This document shows positions 12,481 to 24,540 of a stretch of 64,000 nt of DNA, piece after piece. The notes under the pieces are model-generated. The model saw only the letters and a list, made by a program, of their open reading frames with translations, had not been told where the DNA came from and searched no databases. How positions within the stretch are numbered: position 1 is the stretch's first letter; the number at the start of each line of letters is the position of its first letter. Origin of the DNA: Varanus komodoensis (Eukaryota; Chordata; Lepidosauria; Squamata; Varanidae); assembly GCF_004798865.1 (NCBI RefSeq), contig NW_025336348.1, positions 1,827,527 to 1,891,526 on the forward strand. Direction: 5' to 3'. The position numbers and the translations under genes were made by a program.

Positions 12481-12714
12481 TATTGAGATAAGCTCTCGAG
12501 TGCCTCTTCCTTTACAGAATCCATCTGCAACTTCAAGCATTTCTTGCTCCAAACAGAGAATAACAATTTGCTCTTCTGTTTTGTAGGGATGACAGTGGAA
12601 TGAGGGAATGCTGTGAAAGCACCTAATGCGGCAATCTTGCTTCAGGTCTGGATGCTTGGATGGGGGACTGTCTTCAAAAACCTTCTGCCTACCACCCCAA
12701 ACTCCAAAGGAAAA

Positions 12715-12785
12715 AGACAAACAAAATGTAGGCATCAGTGGCAGAATACATGCTTTGCATGCAGAGTGAGCCAAGCCCACTTTTA
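12715..12785 (+). mobile_element. Start of a second SINE family (CATGCTTTGCATGCAG head)
   Basis: GGCAGAATACATGCTTTGCA with TGCAGAGTGAGCC resembles the tRNA-like head of a SINE that I know from squamates (GTAGAGCACCTGCTTTGCAT). It is cut short by the next repeat. The body of the same family occurs at 13250. Confidence 0.45.
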
Positions 12786-12787
12786 TT

Positions 12788-12965
12788 TAGTTATTATATA
12801 TGCTGCCTTTTCTCTGTAAGGAACCCAAGGAGGCCTACATAATCTTCCTTCTCCTCTCCAACTTATCCTCACAACAACCCTCTAAGGTAAGTTGGGCTGA
12901 GAACCAGAGACTGACCCTAACCCATCACTCCAATTCCTATGCAACATAGTCTCCCAAATGCTCTG
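12788..12965 (-). mobile_element. tRNA-headed SINE, reverse orientation
   Basis: The phrases are the reverse complement of the plus copies: CTGCCTTTTCTCTGTAAGGA, TTATCCTCACAACAACCCTC and AAGTTGGGCTGAGAACC. The tRNA head is mostly lost. Confidence 0.6.
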
Positions 12966-13190
12966 CATGTTATTATTATTATTATTATTTATTATTATAA
13001 CGTTTCTATGCCACCCCTTGCCGAAGCCTCGGGGCGGCTTACAACACAATAAAATACATTGAAATACAATAGAACATAATAAATTACCACTAAATACAAA
13101 AATACAAAAAATACACTGAGATACAAACATAATAATATAAAATTAAAATTAACAGTATAAAATAAGTAAATAAAGAATATAGGAGGAGAA
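12966..13190 (-). mobile_element. SINE/LINE tail with hairpin and A-rich body, reverse orientation
   Basis: A TTA microsatellite (12970-12998) leads into ATGCCACCCCTTGCCGAAGC then CTCGGGGCGGCTTACAACAC, the same hairpin tail as at 11.0 and 26.7 kb. An A-rich stretch of AAATACAAAAATACA type follows to about 13190. Confidence 0.55.
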
Positions 13191-13249
13191 AAGAGAAGGA
13201 AGAAGAAGTTGCCCTGGCCAGATCATATATTTTAACAACAATGCATGTC

Positions 13250-13365
13250 CAAGTAGAACTTGGAAAGACCCCTGTTGGCAAACCTGGAGAGCCACTGCCT
13301 CCTCAGGTGGACAATACTGAGTTAGATGGACCAATGTGTTAGATGGACCAATAATCTAGCTCAAC
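13250..13365 (+). mobile_element. SINE body (GATGGACCAATG family)
   Basis: AACCTGGAGAGCCACTGCC, GGACAATACTGAGTTAGATG and GGACCAATAATCTAGCTC match the 3' body of a tRNA-derived SINE that I know from squamates. GTTAGATGGACCAATG is duplicated locally. Confidence 0.55.
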
Positions 13366-15017
13366 GGGACAGTGCAGTGAGTGGACCAGGGACTCACTCT
13401 CTGCAGACATTCCAGAGTTATCATTCATCAGATTCTGAAGAAGAGCGATAGGAACTCAGAGGGTGGCAGAAGCCTTTGAAGCTCCATCAAGGGCACTGCC
13501 CACAATTTCCCAGGTTGACCATGTGAGCCGATATGCTTTGGAAGAGACAGGAGGGGTCCAAGAAGAGGAGGATGGAGAGCCATTGCCTGGTCCAGTCCCT
13601 GACCCATGAAGAGGCATCAGGAGAGGTCAGCTACCCAGGCAGAGGACTTGCATAGGTCTTGCCTGCTGGTCCTTCATCAGCAGGAGCCACCCTGGAAGTG
13701 GAACCCCCAGCATTTCCGAAAGGGAAGGATTTTCGAGACATCTCCAGTTTGGGTTCAACAATCTTTCCATGAGCCTTTCAGTTTACAAGAGAGCTTTTAG
13801 TGTTACATTGTCTTGTTAGCTGCCCATAAATATCTGCATTGAATAGGATTGCCTGATGTTTTGGAGCCTAAGGGCAAGAAGGGAAGGCTCATGACAGATT
13901 CCTACTTTCCTACCTAAATCTAAATTCTGAAGTCTCCACACAACACAACACTCACCATGATTCTAGCATGTTCAGTTATCCCCAGAGCATATTTGTGAGC
14001 TGTGATGCAGGTTACATGTGGAAATCAGCAACTTCTGAATCATTACGGCTTGAACTGGATCTAAGCTGCAATTATTAAATAAATAAGAATGGAACTCCCA
14101 CAACAGAAGCATGATAATGGTTAATCTGATATGAGCAGTGTGCACTGCTTACTGCAGCTGTATTTTTCCATTTCATATTTATGCCTGGCTCAATCTAAAA
14201 GGGCATGGCCAGCAACGGGCACACACGTAATGAGAAAGACACAACTGGAGTGACCTTGAAATGGAATCAGGAGAACTGGCTGATTTTAAATGCCAGTATG
14301 TGCACTGTAGTCATCAGCCACAAGAGGAAGAGGAATTGTTGCAAAAGTAAAAGACTTTTCTTATCTTTTATTTACAGGAAAAATCAGACTTTTTGTGTTT
14401 TCACTGTTGAAAAGTGAACTCTTGTAAGTGTGCAATTATCTTATGCCAGAGAAATTTTCTTTTACGAAGTTTGCTCCATGGTACTCTCGAAAGTACATAA
14501 GGCATACAAAAGTATTATTGTCATAATGCTACTGCCAATTATTGCAGGAATGTATTCATTTCTTAAATGCTGACCCCATTTTCCAGCCAACCTAGCTCCC
14601 TAAGCAGCTCGCAAAATCAATGCATGTTGCAATAAATCAGCTGCACAATCTGCAATAAATTCTGCACACACATGCACACAAAATAAAAGCAGGAGAAATA
14701 AAACACGTAACTTAAGCCCAGCAGAGCTCCAATGTTAATGTTCACAATAATGGCTAGTGTCAATAAAAGCTTTTCCTCAAATTTTGCACGGTAATTGCCA
14801 GGTGAAAGGAAATCCTACATGGAAAGCCACCATGACAAGGAACACCCAGAAATTCCAGAAACCTTAGAAAATGAGAATGTGCCAGTCATGGGTGCAAGAA
14901 ACAATGCCCCGATCTGGTACAAATTAGCTCTTCACTCTCTCCTTGTTCATTGTCTGAAGCCAGGCCAAGAGTCTTCAACAAAGGATATTTAAATTGATGC
15001 AACATTTTAATAAGCTT

Positions 15018-15240
15018 GGCACCGTGGTGGTGTGGTGTTTGGAGTGCGAGACCAGGGAGTTCCAGGTTACAATTCCCATTCAGCCATGAAGGCATGGAAG
15101 CTGGGTGATGCTGGGCCAGTGACCTTCTCTCAGGTGAACTTACCTCACAGGGTTGTTGAAAGGATAACATCTGGGGAGCGGACACCATGCATACTGCCCT
15201 GAGCTTCTTCAAGGAAGGGAAGGATATGTATGTAATAAAG
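15018..15240 (+). mobile_element. tRNA-headed SINE
   Basis: GTGGTGTTTGGAGTGCGAGA, CCAGGTTACAATTCCC, TCAGCCATGAAGG, GGGCCAGTGACC and ACTTACCTCACAGGGTTGTT appear in family order. The copy ends near the ATGTATGTAATAAA tail. Confidence 0.7.
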
Positions 15241-18200
15241 AGTCCTATGCTTTATCATTATTTCCCAGTGCTTTATCATCACAGGCACCTTTTCATATGC
15301 ACACCTTGCATTCCAGCTAATCTTCCGAAGTCCCCATCCAACAAAAACGAGAACCAAAATTAAAACTATACAAACAAAACAGAAATGACAAAACAGCCAG
15401 TTTAAAGCAGCCATAATCGTTTTCCTTCCTGAGCAAGTTCTACCAGAGTACTCTGAAATACGTTGCTGATGATGCAATCACAAGCATCTTGTACCTCTGA
15501 ACAATATTAGAATTACCACTTATTAGGATACAGTTGACATGTTCAAACTCTGCTTCTCACACTCCTGTATTTAGAAAAGTTGTCCTGAAGCTTGAAGAAA
15601 TCATGTTGGATTTTACCACTTGAAGGACAAGGGTGGAATGTTCTTGCTTGTATTTGTGGATTGTTTCTTCATCTTTTTTTGCACTTCTCAGTGAATGAGG
15701 CCTTCTTTTTTTACTCTGGTTTGATACCAAAGCCATGCAGCAGTTACTCCAGGGTGCCTTTAACCCGCAACACAGATCTGCTGAAATCCGTGAGCTTGAA
15801 TGTGGCATCAGATCATCACCTGGCCTGCTCCAGAGGAAGCATCCGTGAGTGGGTCAGCCTTCCATCCCCTACTTTGAGCAGAACAAGGCTGAATCGCTTT
15901 CTTCAGGTCACCAGTTCAAGACTTGCTCCAGGCTCAAATCCTGACACGAGGGGCTGAAGACAAAACCATTCATGTGCTGAAAGTTAGAAACATGCAGTGC
16001 ACTGGATGAAGCTAAATGGCCACCCATGAGACAAACTCCAGAGGGTTGACCATGCCAGCCTGCTGCAGAAAATGGATACCCCAGAACAAAACTGGTGGCA
16101 TCTGATGAGGTGCGGTGTCCGCAAGACTCTTGGCTGCTCACAAATATTCCACGAAGACACAAATAGTGTTGAAGAGACAATGATCTTCAGAGAACGTAGT
16201 CATCTTCAGAGCATAGGTCCGGCTAGTTTCTCTCGTGCTGTTTCTTACTCTGACATTCTCATTTTGCTAACTGGTCGAAATGTTTAGTATTCCTACCCGT
16301 TGTCGAGCCTGTTCTAAAGCTTGCATTGCTTTCACAATCGCTGCTTTGACAGCTGCTGGTTCTTCTCACTTCAGTTATTACTGTCCGAGGAAGAGGCCTG
16401 GCCTGATGCATCTTGCTGACTGGCTGGCTGCCACGCCAGCTAGCGGCTTGCTCACTGAATCAGCCATCTGGCACAGCTGGCGGCTTGCTCCCGCCGGCCC
16501 AGCCATTCCTGCCTCGTGCCTGAGCCATGGGGTTTCCACACACAGTTGGCCGAACTCCCGCAAGAGGTCAGCCAGCCTCTCATGAGAGTTCAGGCAACAG
16601 GAGGTGGGAGCCCAAGGAGGGAGTGGCCACCTCGGGAAGAAGAGGAGGCAGCCAGTGGGGGTACACCCAGCTGTGGAGAGCGCGGCCCACAGCTCTCTTG
16701 TTGCAGCAGCAACTGGGATGGCAGGAAAGCGGCTGGGCGGGGTGGGGGGCTGCCCAGGGAACCTGTGGCAGGCGGTGGGTGCGGAAGCAGCAGCTTTTCA
16801 GGTGCTTTCCGTTCCAAGGCTTGATGCCTGAGGTAAGTGGGGCTGGCCCCGAATAGAAAAGCAAGACAGAAATCAAAACTCTCAATCCGCTGTAGTCACT
16901 TCATCTTAAAACTTCGATTTGTGTGTATGAATGCTGTCTAGGCTTACGTGGGTCAGTGTCCAAAAGAGGTATTAAATGCATATTTATTTCTGTTTCTATC
17001 CCACTTTTCTTTGCAAGAGGATGAGAGTGGCTAACAAGCCATGTAACGCCTAAGCAACACCATTCCAGCTGGAAAGCCAAAGCAAAGTAAAAGCAAAATA
17101 AAATACAGTAAAACTATTGCTGCAGCACCAGAAAATGGATAGAACAGTTGCCCACAACAGCAGAACTTGTAAAAATAGATCCATATTAATCCGGAGCCCA
17201 AATGTAAGCAGTGTGGGTGACAGCTGAATCTCCACTAGAAGAGAGTTCTGAAGTCAGGGTGCCACCATTGGGTAGACTCTGCCATGTGCAGGAGCCCCAG
17301 TGGCTCCATTGCTTGAGGGCACAGCTTTCCCCTCCACAGAGCATGGGAAGCGGGGGAAAGGCTGGGAGAACAGCAAAAGTCATTAGCAGAGGGTAAATCA
17401 GTAATAGAAGAGCACTAACAAGCAGTGTCAGGACTAAGATGCAGTTTACAAAACAGAGTTTGTTTTCCTTTGCTTCTTGAAACACCCCTGCTGAATTCTA
17501 ACTTCCTACCAGTTTAAATTCCTGTGAAATTATGTACCATTTGTCCTTTAGCTTCCAGTAAACACTCTGCTTTTCTATTTTTTATGGTGGAGGAGAGGGA
17601 GTAGGGAGAAGCAAGCACATGAAAACAGAAATGTAAGAAATGATTTGATTTTAGGGATATCGATGGGAACGTACACTGTTCTGGCACAAGATGCCAGTCA
17701 CCCAGTCATGCCTATTTCCAGAATATGTCATTTCAGACACACATGCACACCCTGTGCCAAGTTCCATTTTCCGCTGCCAAGAATAATTGGGAATGCATTG
17801 AGAAGGCTGGGCTGTTAGGAAACATTTTCCCCGTACTTGCTTGCTTGGTTTTTCGTATATTTCTGCAAATCTTAAAATTAGAGTTGGGACAAACCTTATG
17901 GAATCCATCTTGCACTAGCAGATTTTCATGCTTGTCCCAGTCCTGAAAACCAAACTGAGCCAAGAGGAAGTCTGTGAACTCCAGCAACTTTCCCAGAAGC
18001 TTCAGAATGCAAGTAGGTGCTGCAGACAGGTGCACCTGGGGGGGGGGGTGCTCTGAACAGGTGCGCCAGGTGCCATTCCCAGCAACTCACCTTTTCAGCT
18101 CGCCGCCGCCACCACCAGCATTTAGTGGTGGGAAAATGGCAAACCTGACTGGAGTCCAGGGAGTGAAGCCTAGGAAGTCTGATTGACTCCCAGCTGGAAA

Positions 18201-18279
18201 AGGATTCCTTGCACATTCCTACTTGGCATTCTGCCAAGCATTCTGCCAACTTCCTTCTTAATGTATTAATATATATACT

Positions 18280-18345
18280 GGAAGTCCCCAAGTTACAAAC
18301 GTCCAAGTTACAAACAACCTGGATTTATGAATGAGCTGCCATTAA
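18280..18345. repeat. Short relative of the 3.6-kb repeat
   Basis: GGAAGTCCCCAAGTTACAAA then CGTCCAAGTTACAAAC repeats the doubled phrase seen at 3630-3660. It may be the end of an old DNA transposon. Confidence 0.3.
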
Positions 18346-18804
18346 ACCTATTAATTAAAAACATTACTGTGGAAAATTGTCATCACCATAGAGAGAGGGG
18401 GGCACAAAAGGGGAGAAAGGGAGGCCTCCAACGCATCACCACAGAGAGGGAGGCCTCCAAAGCAGGCCTTCCTGGCCTGCCCACCTGGACAAGGAACTCT
18501 CTCCAGCGTATCCTTGCTGCACAGAGGAAGCACTAGCGGGTTAGAGTGCAAGGCGGGAACTAGAGACATTCGTGGCTTTTCCACCTCCGTGTGAGTCCTG
18601 TGTCCCCAATACCCACGAATGTGGAGGGTTGACTACGTGTGATCTGGCTTGCATACAAATGCAACTTAAAGACCAATTTCTGTTTTCTCAGGAAAAGAAC
18701 TTGTTTGTAACCCAGAGGCTGCCTGTAATATGGATGGATGGATGCCAGGGGTGTATAAAACAATCATGCATCCTCCTCTCCATATCCGAAGCGATCTGCC
18801 TAGG

Positions 18805-18945
18805 GGAACTGAATGGGAAACCCTCCTGTCCTGCATGTGGGATTCTATGGGCAGCTTGTTGGCCACCGCGTGAACAAGAAGCTAGACGAGGTGGACCCTT
18901 GATGGACTCTGACACAGCAGGGCTCTTCCCATGTTCTTAATTCAT
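18805..18945 (+). mobile_element. CR1-type LINE 3' UTR fragment
   Basis: GGGCAGCTTGTTGGCCACCG, GCTAGACGAGGTGGACCCTT and GCAGGGCTCTTCCCATGTTC are a phrase series that I know from CR1-related repeats of lizards. The reverse complement of the same series lies at 48.69 kb. Confidence 0.6.
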
Positions 18946-19252
18946 GGGGACAAGATGCGACCCGTCTCACCTGACAACCACAGAGGCCAGTCAAGTGAAC
19001 AAGATGGGCGAGCGTCCGACGTTTGCGCCATTAAAGTCGCTGCATGCCATGGATCCAGAATCCTGCGTGGAAAATGCTTGAGCTGCTCTCCGTTTGGAGC
19101 ACCGCTGAGAGCCCCTTAACTTTTCCCTTCCCTTCCGACTTGCAGTGGAAATACACGTCCATCACCCCACAGGCCGATGCCACCTAACTTGGCATATCTT
19201 AAGGACACTCTTTTCCCACTGAGTGGAAAACAGCCCCGGGCAAATAACGTAC

Positions 19253-19321
19253 CTTGAATGATTCGGTCACATGCTTGGTGGCTGCCCCCGTACACCCTGC
19301 TGCACAGTCATTTTGACAGCC
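19253..19321 (-). CDS. BCAT1: BCAT1 coding exon 2 (N-terminal cysteine-bearing segment)
   Basis: This 69-base, 23-codon exon reads GCQNDCAAGCTGAATKHVTE then SFK, in phase 0 at both ends. It sits between a CTTGCAG acceptor (just above 19321) and a GTACGT donor (just below 19253). The human counterpart, from memory, starts DCSNGCSAECTGEGGSK and ends GTFK, one codon longer. The three cysteines keep the CxxxCxxxC spacing at protein positions 4, 8 and 12, although most other residues differ. Joined to exon 1 the protein starts MKGCQNDCAAGC, and joined to exon 3 it continues SFKAADLKI. The segment belongs to the flexible N-terminal tail of the cytosolic isoenzyme. Its short length and divergence make it weak on its own. 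Its splice sites, phase and position between exons 1 and 3 make the call firm. Confidence 0.92.
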
Positions 19322-19719
19322 CTGCAAGGAGCAAAAGCCAGTGGTGAAACACACAAGCACACACAAATCCAAACAGAAGTGTGACATGCATTCACCTGTT
19401 TGGCAAATGCTCTGCATAACCCAAAGAGAAAATCCCAGGCTTGTTATTGCAGGCTTCAATCATATGTATATATTGAATTAATCCAATACATAATAAACCA
19501 GTGGTATATACTGCCAATGATCCTTGGTATGCATGCCAATTTTCATGTGTCTAGTAGATTTGGTACCAGATGGACACACTTCCACTTTTGTTATTATTAA
19601 AGATTTGGAAATTTCTAATAACCAAAACTCAGTTCAAGGCACCTTACATATAAAAACATAAAAACACAATCCAACCATTTCTAGTGGTAAGAATGACAAA
19701 GAGCAACTTTGCTGGTGTG

Positions 19720-19920
19720 TGGCTGGTGTGTGCGTACATGTGATTCCACCTTGCTGTGGATTTTAATCTGGGTTGTATTTATGTGTTGGAAATGCTTTTG
19801 CCTTGATTTTATCTGATTTGTTTTATGGGCATGTTGCACTTAAGTTTTTAATTTATACACGGCTCAGTGAACTTTGGCCACTGAGCCGTTTTAAAACACA
19901 GTAAAATAAAGAAATGCATG
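19720..19920 (+). mobile_element. LINE-type 3' tail with terminal hairpin
   Basis: The end is a hairpin, CGGCTCAGTG / CACTGAGCCG, at 19860-19890, preceded by T-rich sequence and followed by AAAACACAGTAAAATAAAG. This resembles the end of L2/CR1-type elements. The family is uncertain. Confidence 0.4.
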
Positions 19921-20004
19921 TCCAAGAATGTGGGTGGTCTGGAATGCTGTTGGCAATTACTGCTAGTAAATTCAGAAGTTAAGGCATATCCTAACTCTGT
20001 GGGA

Positions 20005-20160
20005 AAGTGTTGTAATTTAATGGTAGAGCTCCAGCTTTACAAGCACAAGCTACCATGATCAATCATTAGCATCTCCAAGTGGGGCCAGAAAAATCCTGTC
20101 TGAAAACCCAAATCAGTCAACAGTAAATGACTTGGTAGGCCAAGGGTCCAACCAGTACCA
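20005..20160 (+). mobile_element. SINE (TGGTAGAGCTCCAGCTTTAC family), degraded
   Basis: The tRNA-like head TTAATGGTAGAGCTCCAGC is followed by AGCATCTCCAAGTGGG and a CCTGTCTGAAAACCC region. This is the same family as 13.25 and 20.96 kb. Confidence 0.45.
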
Positions 20161-20164
20161 AGCA

Positions 20165-20500
20165 TATATTCCACAATGTTTATTCATCTTTTAAACCCAA
20201 TGATAGGAAATGTGTGGCTTGATAATACTGCAAGTGAGAAGGATCCTGGAATTGTTGGAGACCACGAGCTGAATATGAGTCAACAAGGTGATGTAGCTGC
20301 AAAAAGGACAAATGTTTATTTTGGGCAGCATAAAAAGAACCACTTCCAACTCATGTGAAGAATTTGTCCCCTTTAAGCAGCACTGGTTAGGCCTCATCTG
20401 GAGTCCCGTGTCCAGTCCTGGGCACCACGGTTGAAGAAAGATGCAGACAAGCTGGAAAGGGTTCAGAGGAGGCAACAAGAGTGATGCAGAGACAAGAAAC
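20165..20500 (+). mobile_element. CR1/Jockey-like LINE fragment of the reverse-transcriptase protein
   Basis: Plus-strand translation gives EKDPGIVGDHELNMSQQGDV then AAKRTNVYFG. In the following sequence [17 protein letters not shown] and DKLERVQRR are readable in a shifted frame. This corresponds to the C-terminal part of a CR1/Jockey-type reverse transcriptase ([31 protein letters not shown]). It is frame-broken. Confidence 0.7.
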
Positions 20501-20954
20501 GATTATGTGCAAACTTACTCAGCAGTGATTAAGAGACTCCAAATTTTCAAGATGTGGGAGGATGCCACAGTGTCCATTTATTTTGTTGGTGCTCTTCAAG
20601 CTGCTAATCCCATTTAACTCAAATACAGATGGGTTCTCTGACCGATCTCTCAGAATTCACTGAGTTCCTCCTTTGTTTCACCCTGCCGCCATCACTTTTC
20701 TCTCTTTATTGTTTTTACTGAACTTATATAATGCCCTCATTCAATTGCAGCATTAAATTAGGGTTTGGCATTTCATAAACAAGCTTCAGGTTCAGTAGCT
20801 CCCCACCTGCTCCCTAGCAGGCCACAAAAATGGACACAAGAAACTTCCCAGTGTTCTAAACCCTAAATGTTTGTTCATCTTAACGGTGGCTTAGTAAAGT
20901 AAGGTTTTATAAACCATTTTTGAAAGTTGGTTTGTTTCAGTAAATGCTATACAG

Positions 20955-21125
20955 AAGAGTTGCTGCTCAGTGCTTGACCACCTGATTTGCCTGCTCTTCA
21001 ACTTGGCAAATCCAGGTGGGCCAGGAAAACCCCCTGCCCAGAACCCTGTTCCTGCCAGTCTGTGCATCCAGGCCAGAATTTGATGGACCAGAACGGCAGC
21101 AGAAAGCAGCTTCCTACATTTACTC
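20955..21125 (+). mobile_element. SINE (GATGGACCAGAACG family)
   Basis: The body TGCTCAGTGCTTGACCACC is followed by CCAGTCTGTGCATCCAGGC, TTTGATGGACCAGAACGGC and AGCAGCTTCCTACATT. The family end normally reads GGCAGCTTCCTATGTTC. Confidence 0.5.
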
Positions 21126-22899
21126 TTGAATTGTCCACAACGACTGCAGCTCTCTGTGTGTTTTCACACAGGAGTCCATACCAATCCTGCCTGGAGATGC
21201 CAGCAGGTGAAGTTGACACCTCCTACATGCAAAGGAGAGGCTTCTCAACTGGGCTTTGCCCCATCTCAAGAGGCAGCTCAGGTCTCCTTGTGGCACCTAA
21301 AGAACACCCTGCAATTGTTTGAAGCCCTCCCTGAAGCCATAGGCACCAGGAGGAGCTGCTAAATTCCCTTCCAACTGCAACTGGAAAGCCACACAGGCGC
21401 CTCCCCAGGATCGCAAATGCAACCTTGGAGGGAGGCAAAGGGGGTGGGCAGAAGGAGAAAAAGGCCAGGTTAAGGGGAAAAAATCTATGGCCTCCCCAGT
21501 GTCAACTCAGCCCACTCATGAGCAGAATTCCTTTTCAAGTTGGGCTCAAAGCTCTGCCCAGAGGCAAAAAATGTAAAAGGAGGATGGAGAGGAGAGCCCC
21601 TGATGCTCCCCCCACCCCACCCTCCCAGCAGCAGCCCAGTGGGGCATTAGATACTCAGAGCCTCCAAGATCTAAATTACATGTCTGTCAAACCACTACTG
21701 CTAACTTAACTGTGGGAATGGAACTGGTTTCCTCTGGGCATGCATTACTAAGACAACCATTGTGTCTGTGCATGTTCACCTGTCCTACCAGATTTATATA
21801 TTGCCTTCAGAGGTCAAGACAGCTCAAAGGAAGCAACGCGATGCCTGCATCCCATGGCAGAACCAGCCGTCCATCTTTTCCCTTTGATGTCCTATGCCAT
21901 TCCTGGGTGAAGCTCAGTCATTGCAAACACACTGCCAAAGCACAGTCTGCAAGCAGAGTCCACTGGGATGCCTTCCATAAACCAATTAAGGTTATCACCC
22001 TTACACCTTTATCATGCCTCAGTGGAGAGCAAAGGGAGCATCAGGCAAAGAAAACGCTTTTTGCAGAAAGAAGAGGATGCAAAAAGAGAATGCTGCAAAG
22101 CAGAACCGAAGCGCCGTCTTCTGGCTTGGTGGATCACAGATTGTGCAGCCCCATTCCCAGCTGTTGCCGCACTGAAGCCATGGATGGTCTTCGGAGCAGG
22201 AGAAACACCACCTGATTGACTATTCTGCTTCCTCTGTTTACCAATATATTTGCAATTACTTTTAGGTTGCCTCTAAGGGTAGGATCCTCACTCTCAGCTC
22301 CTTGATAAACTAACTCAGGGGAAGTTTGGGGATAGACCAGCGCTGGAAGATGGAGCGTCTTCCATGGCATGCAGAGCACTCCAAGGTCAGTCTACAATAT
22401 CTCCAGTTAAGAGGAGAAAGTGACAAATGATGGAAAAGACCTAGAACAAAAGTCCCCAATGTCATACCCACAGGCACTTGATTTTTTTTTTCATCTTGGA
22501 TTCATGGATTTGAACAAAATGCACACTACTTTCTAACAATTATACATAGACTTCAGCAAAATCAGACCAAATATTCAAATAAACATCCATTTCAAGTTGC
22601 TTTCTATGTGCCACCCATTTATATTCAAAACTAGGATAAGGTTTCATGAAAATGCTTACAAGGTCTTTACGTCTCCCACCTTCACATCAATGTAGATGAC
22701 ACAACGGACTAAAATGTGCAAGCAAACAGCACCAGAGCTCTTAGGGCAATGGCGCTGCAGCACCGCCTTCAAACACAAAGGCCTGAACTGTACATTTCCC
22801 AAACCAGGCTGATGCCACCATTTTCAATGCAAACTCCCTTTCAAAGCAGGGCTAGTGGATCTGAGACCCACCAAATGCGATGAGCTACTACTCACATTA

Positions 22900-22985
22900 C
22901 CCATGCCATTGGTCAGGCCACCTGGAATGATGGGAGATGTAGTCCAGCAGTGTTTGGAGGGATATAACCTTTCCAGCTCTGTTTT
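22900..22985 (-). repeat. Inverted-repeat family member (ATGGGAGATGTAGTCC)
   Basis: CTGGAATGATGGGAGATGTA then GTCCAGCAGTGTTTGGAGG is half of a fold-back repeat that recurs at 27.6, 31.1, 31.4, 31.9 and 47.2 kb. Confidence 0.45.
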
Positions 22986-23239
22986 AAATTAATTTTAAAA
23001 GTCAATTAATTTTCAGATTAACTGAAGACACTAAGATACCGCACAGCCATGGAAGCCCCTCACTTTGGTGACGGAAGTAACGGAGGAAGATTAATGGAGA
23101 ACAGTGATAACACCCACCAGGGAATTACTGCTAAAGAAAAAAAATCCACCAAATAATGAACTACCCCTATCTTATTGAGCTGAGCAAGTGATGTTGCAGA
23201 ACTACTGACTCACTCCAAATTATTTTTAACTCCAGCTAA

Positions 23240-23668
23240 AAAAGCTTGCAACTCCTCGTGACCTTTTCCAAGGGAATCTGGAGAGGCCAAGCAATATATC
23301 CAGGCTACCGACAAAGCTGGACGCGGATCCTTTCAACTTCATTTGATGCTGAATTGATCCAAGTTTGGATATGTAATAAGAGTAGGAAATAGCCAAGATA
23401 ATATTAATTTTAAAAGATGCATTCCAAATGTTCCTAAATTGCAAGATATGAAATTACAATTTATGCGCCATTAAGATAAAAATTAATGAGTGAATTAATT
23501 AATTCAAAGTTTTTGCTAGCTCCAACCTTGCTATGACTTTCTCCCTCTCCTCCATTCCACAGCTCTCTCTTGCAGGGACGAACATAATGCACTGTTTGGC
23601 CTCGATGCATAGTTTAGGTTGGCTTTGCCACTACAGGAAAAATATTGTCTGTCTTAACCCTTAAGTGC
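23240..23668 (+). repeat. Diverged duplication, unit 1 (X1-Y1)
   Basis: Block X1 (about 23240-23585) begins AAGCTTGCAACTCCTCGTGA and includes CAACTTCATTTGATGCTGAA, ATAATATTAATTTTAA and CATTCCACAGCTCT. Block Y1 (about 23586-23668) contains TTAGGTTGGCTTTGCCA and ends TTAACCCTTAAG. Both recur downstream. Identity is roughly 80% by eye. Confidence 0.7.
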
Positions 23669-24094
23669 TGCCAGTACAGAAGCTAAGTAGAATTTCTGCC
23701 CTTGGAGAAGGCTGCTGGTTCCATTTGAGTGAGAAGCTGTTCTGTACTGGCCACTTGGTCATGAGGACAAGTCCTGAACTTTCAAGCCCTATACAGTTTG
23801 CTGACCGGGTACCTGAAGGAACTCCTATTTCCACATCATTCTGCCTGAGTCCACGGATCATCGTTGGAGTCCATCCTCCAGGTCTACCTGCCACCAAAAG
23901 CAGGAGTGGGCAACCTCAGGAGGTCCAGGGGCCATTTTTACCTCCTGAAGGCTGTCTATCCCCTGTGCGGAAGAAACATTGTCGAAAACTTTAAAATAGC
24001 ACGTGGAGCAACCACAGAGTTCCAAAAGGGTCAAAATGATCTTTGAAAGGACCACTCTGGGCAGCATTTTGTATTTTTGTTTTTCTAAACATGT

Positions 24095-24540
24095 AATGCA
24101 CTTCTTGGACCTAATGCACTGAGATCCTTTTAGGTTGGCTTTGCCATTGCTAGAAACTTATTTTGTCTGACTAAACCCTTAAGCTTGCAACTCCTCGAGA
24201 TCTTTTCCAAGGGAATCTGCAAGGGCCGAGCAAAACATCCAGACTACCAGCAAAGCTGGACATAGTTCTTTTCAACTTCATTTGATGCTGAATTGATCCA
24301 ATTTAGTTATGAAATAAGACTGTGACACAGCCAGGATAATATTAATTTTAAGAGATGTGTTCCAGAGGTTCCTAAATTGCATGCTATGAAATCATGGGTT
24401 ATGGGCCATTAAGATAAAAATGTTATAATGTGTTAATTCATTCATTTCTTCAAAGCTTTTGTGAACTCAAAGCTTGCTGTTTTCTCCTTCTCCTTCATTC
24501 CACAGCTCTGTCTTGTAGGGAGAAACCTAATGTATTTTTG
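24095..24540 (+). repeat. Diverged duplication, unit 2 (Y2-X2)
   Basis: Block Y2 (about 24095-24180) contains TTAGGTTGGCTTTGCCA and ends CTAAACCCTTAAG. It passes directly into X2 (about 24180-24540), which starts AAGCTTGCAACTCCTCGAGA and ends CATTCCACAGCTCTG. The order Y-X after X-Y shows a head-to-tail array of which one X block was lost or replaced. Confidence 0.7.

Larger units (their letters stand above)
3045..19252 (-). other. BCAT1: BCAT1 intron 2
   Basis: This 16.2-kb intron holds no additional exon that I recognise. It is largely made of repeats: RTE/BovB-like fragments at 8.6-12.5 kb, tRNA-headed SINEs near 4.9, 9.5, 12.8 and 15.0 kb, a compound microsatellite at 10.76 kb and a CR1-type tail near 18.9 kb. 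The stretch 5.1-7.8 kb and the stretch 13.4-15.0 kb show nothing identifiable. A GC-rich, low-complexity block at about 16.4-16.85 kb gives spurious open frames. Confidence 0.7.
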
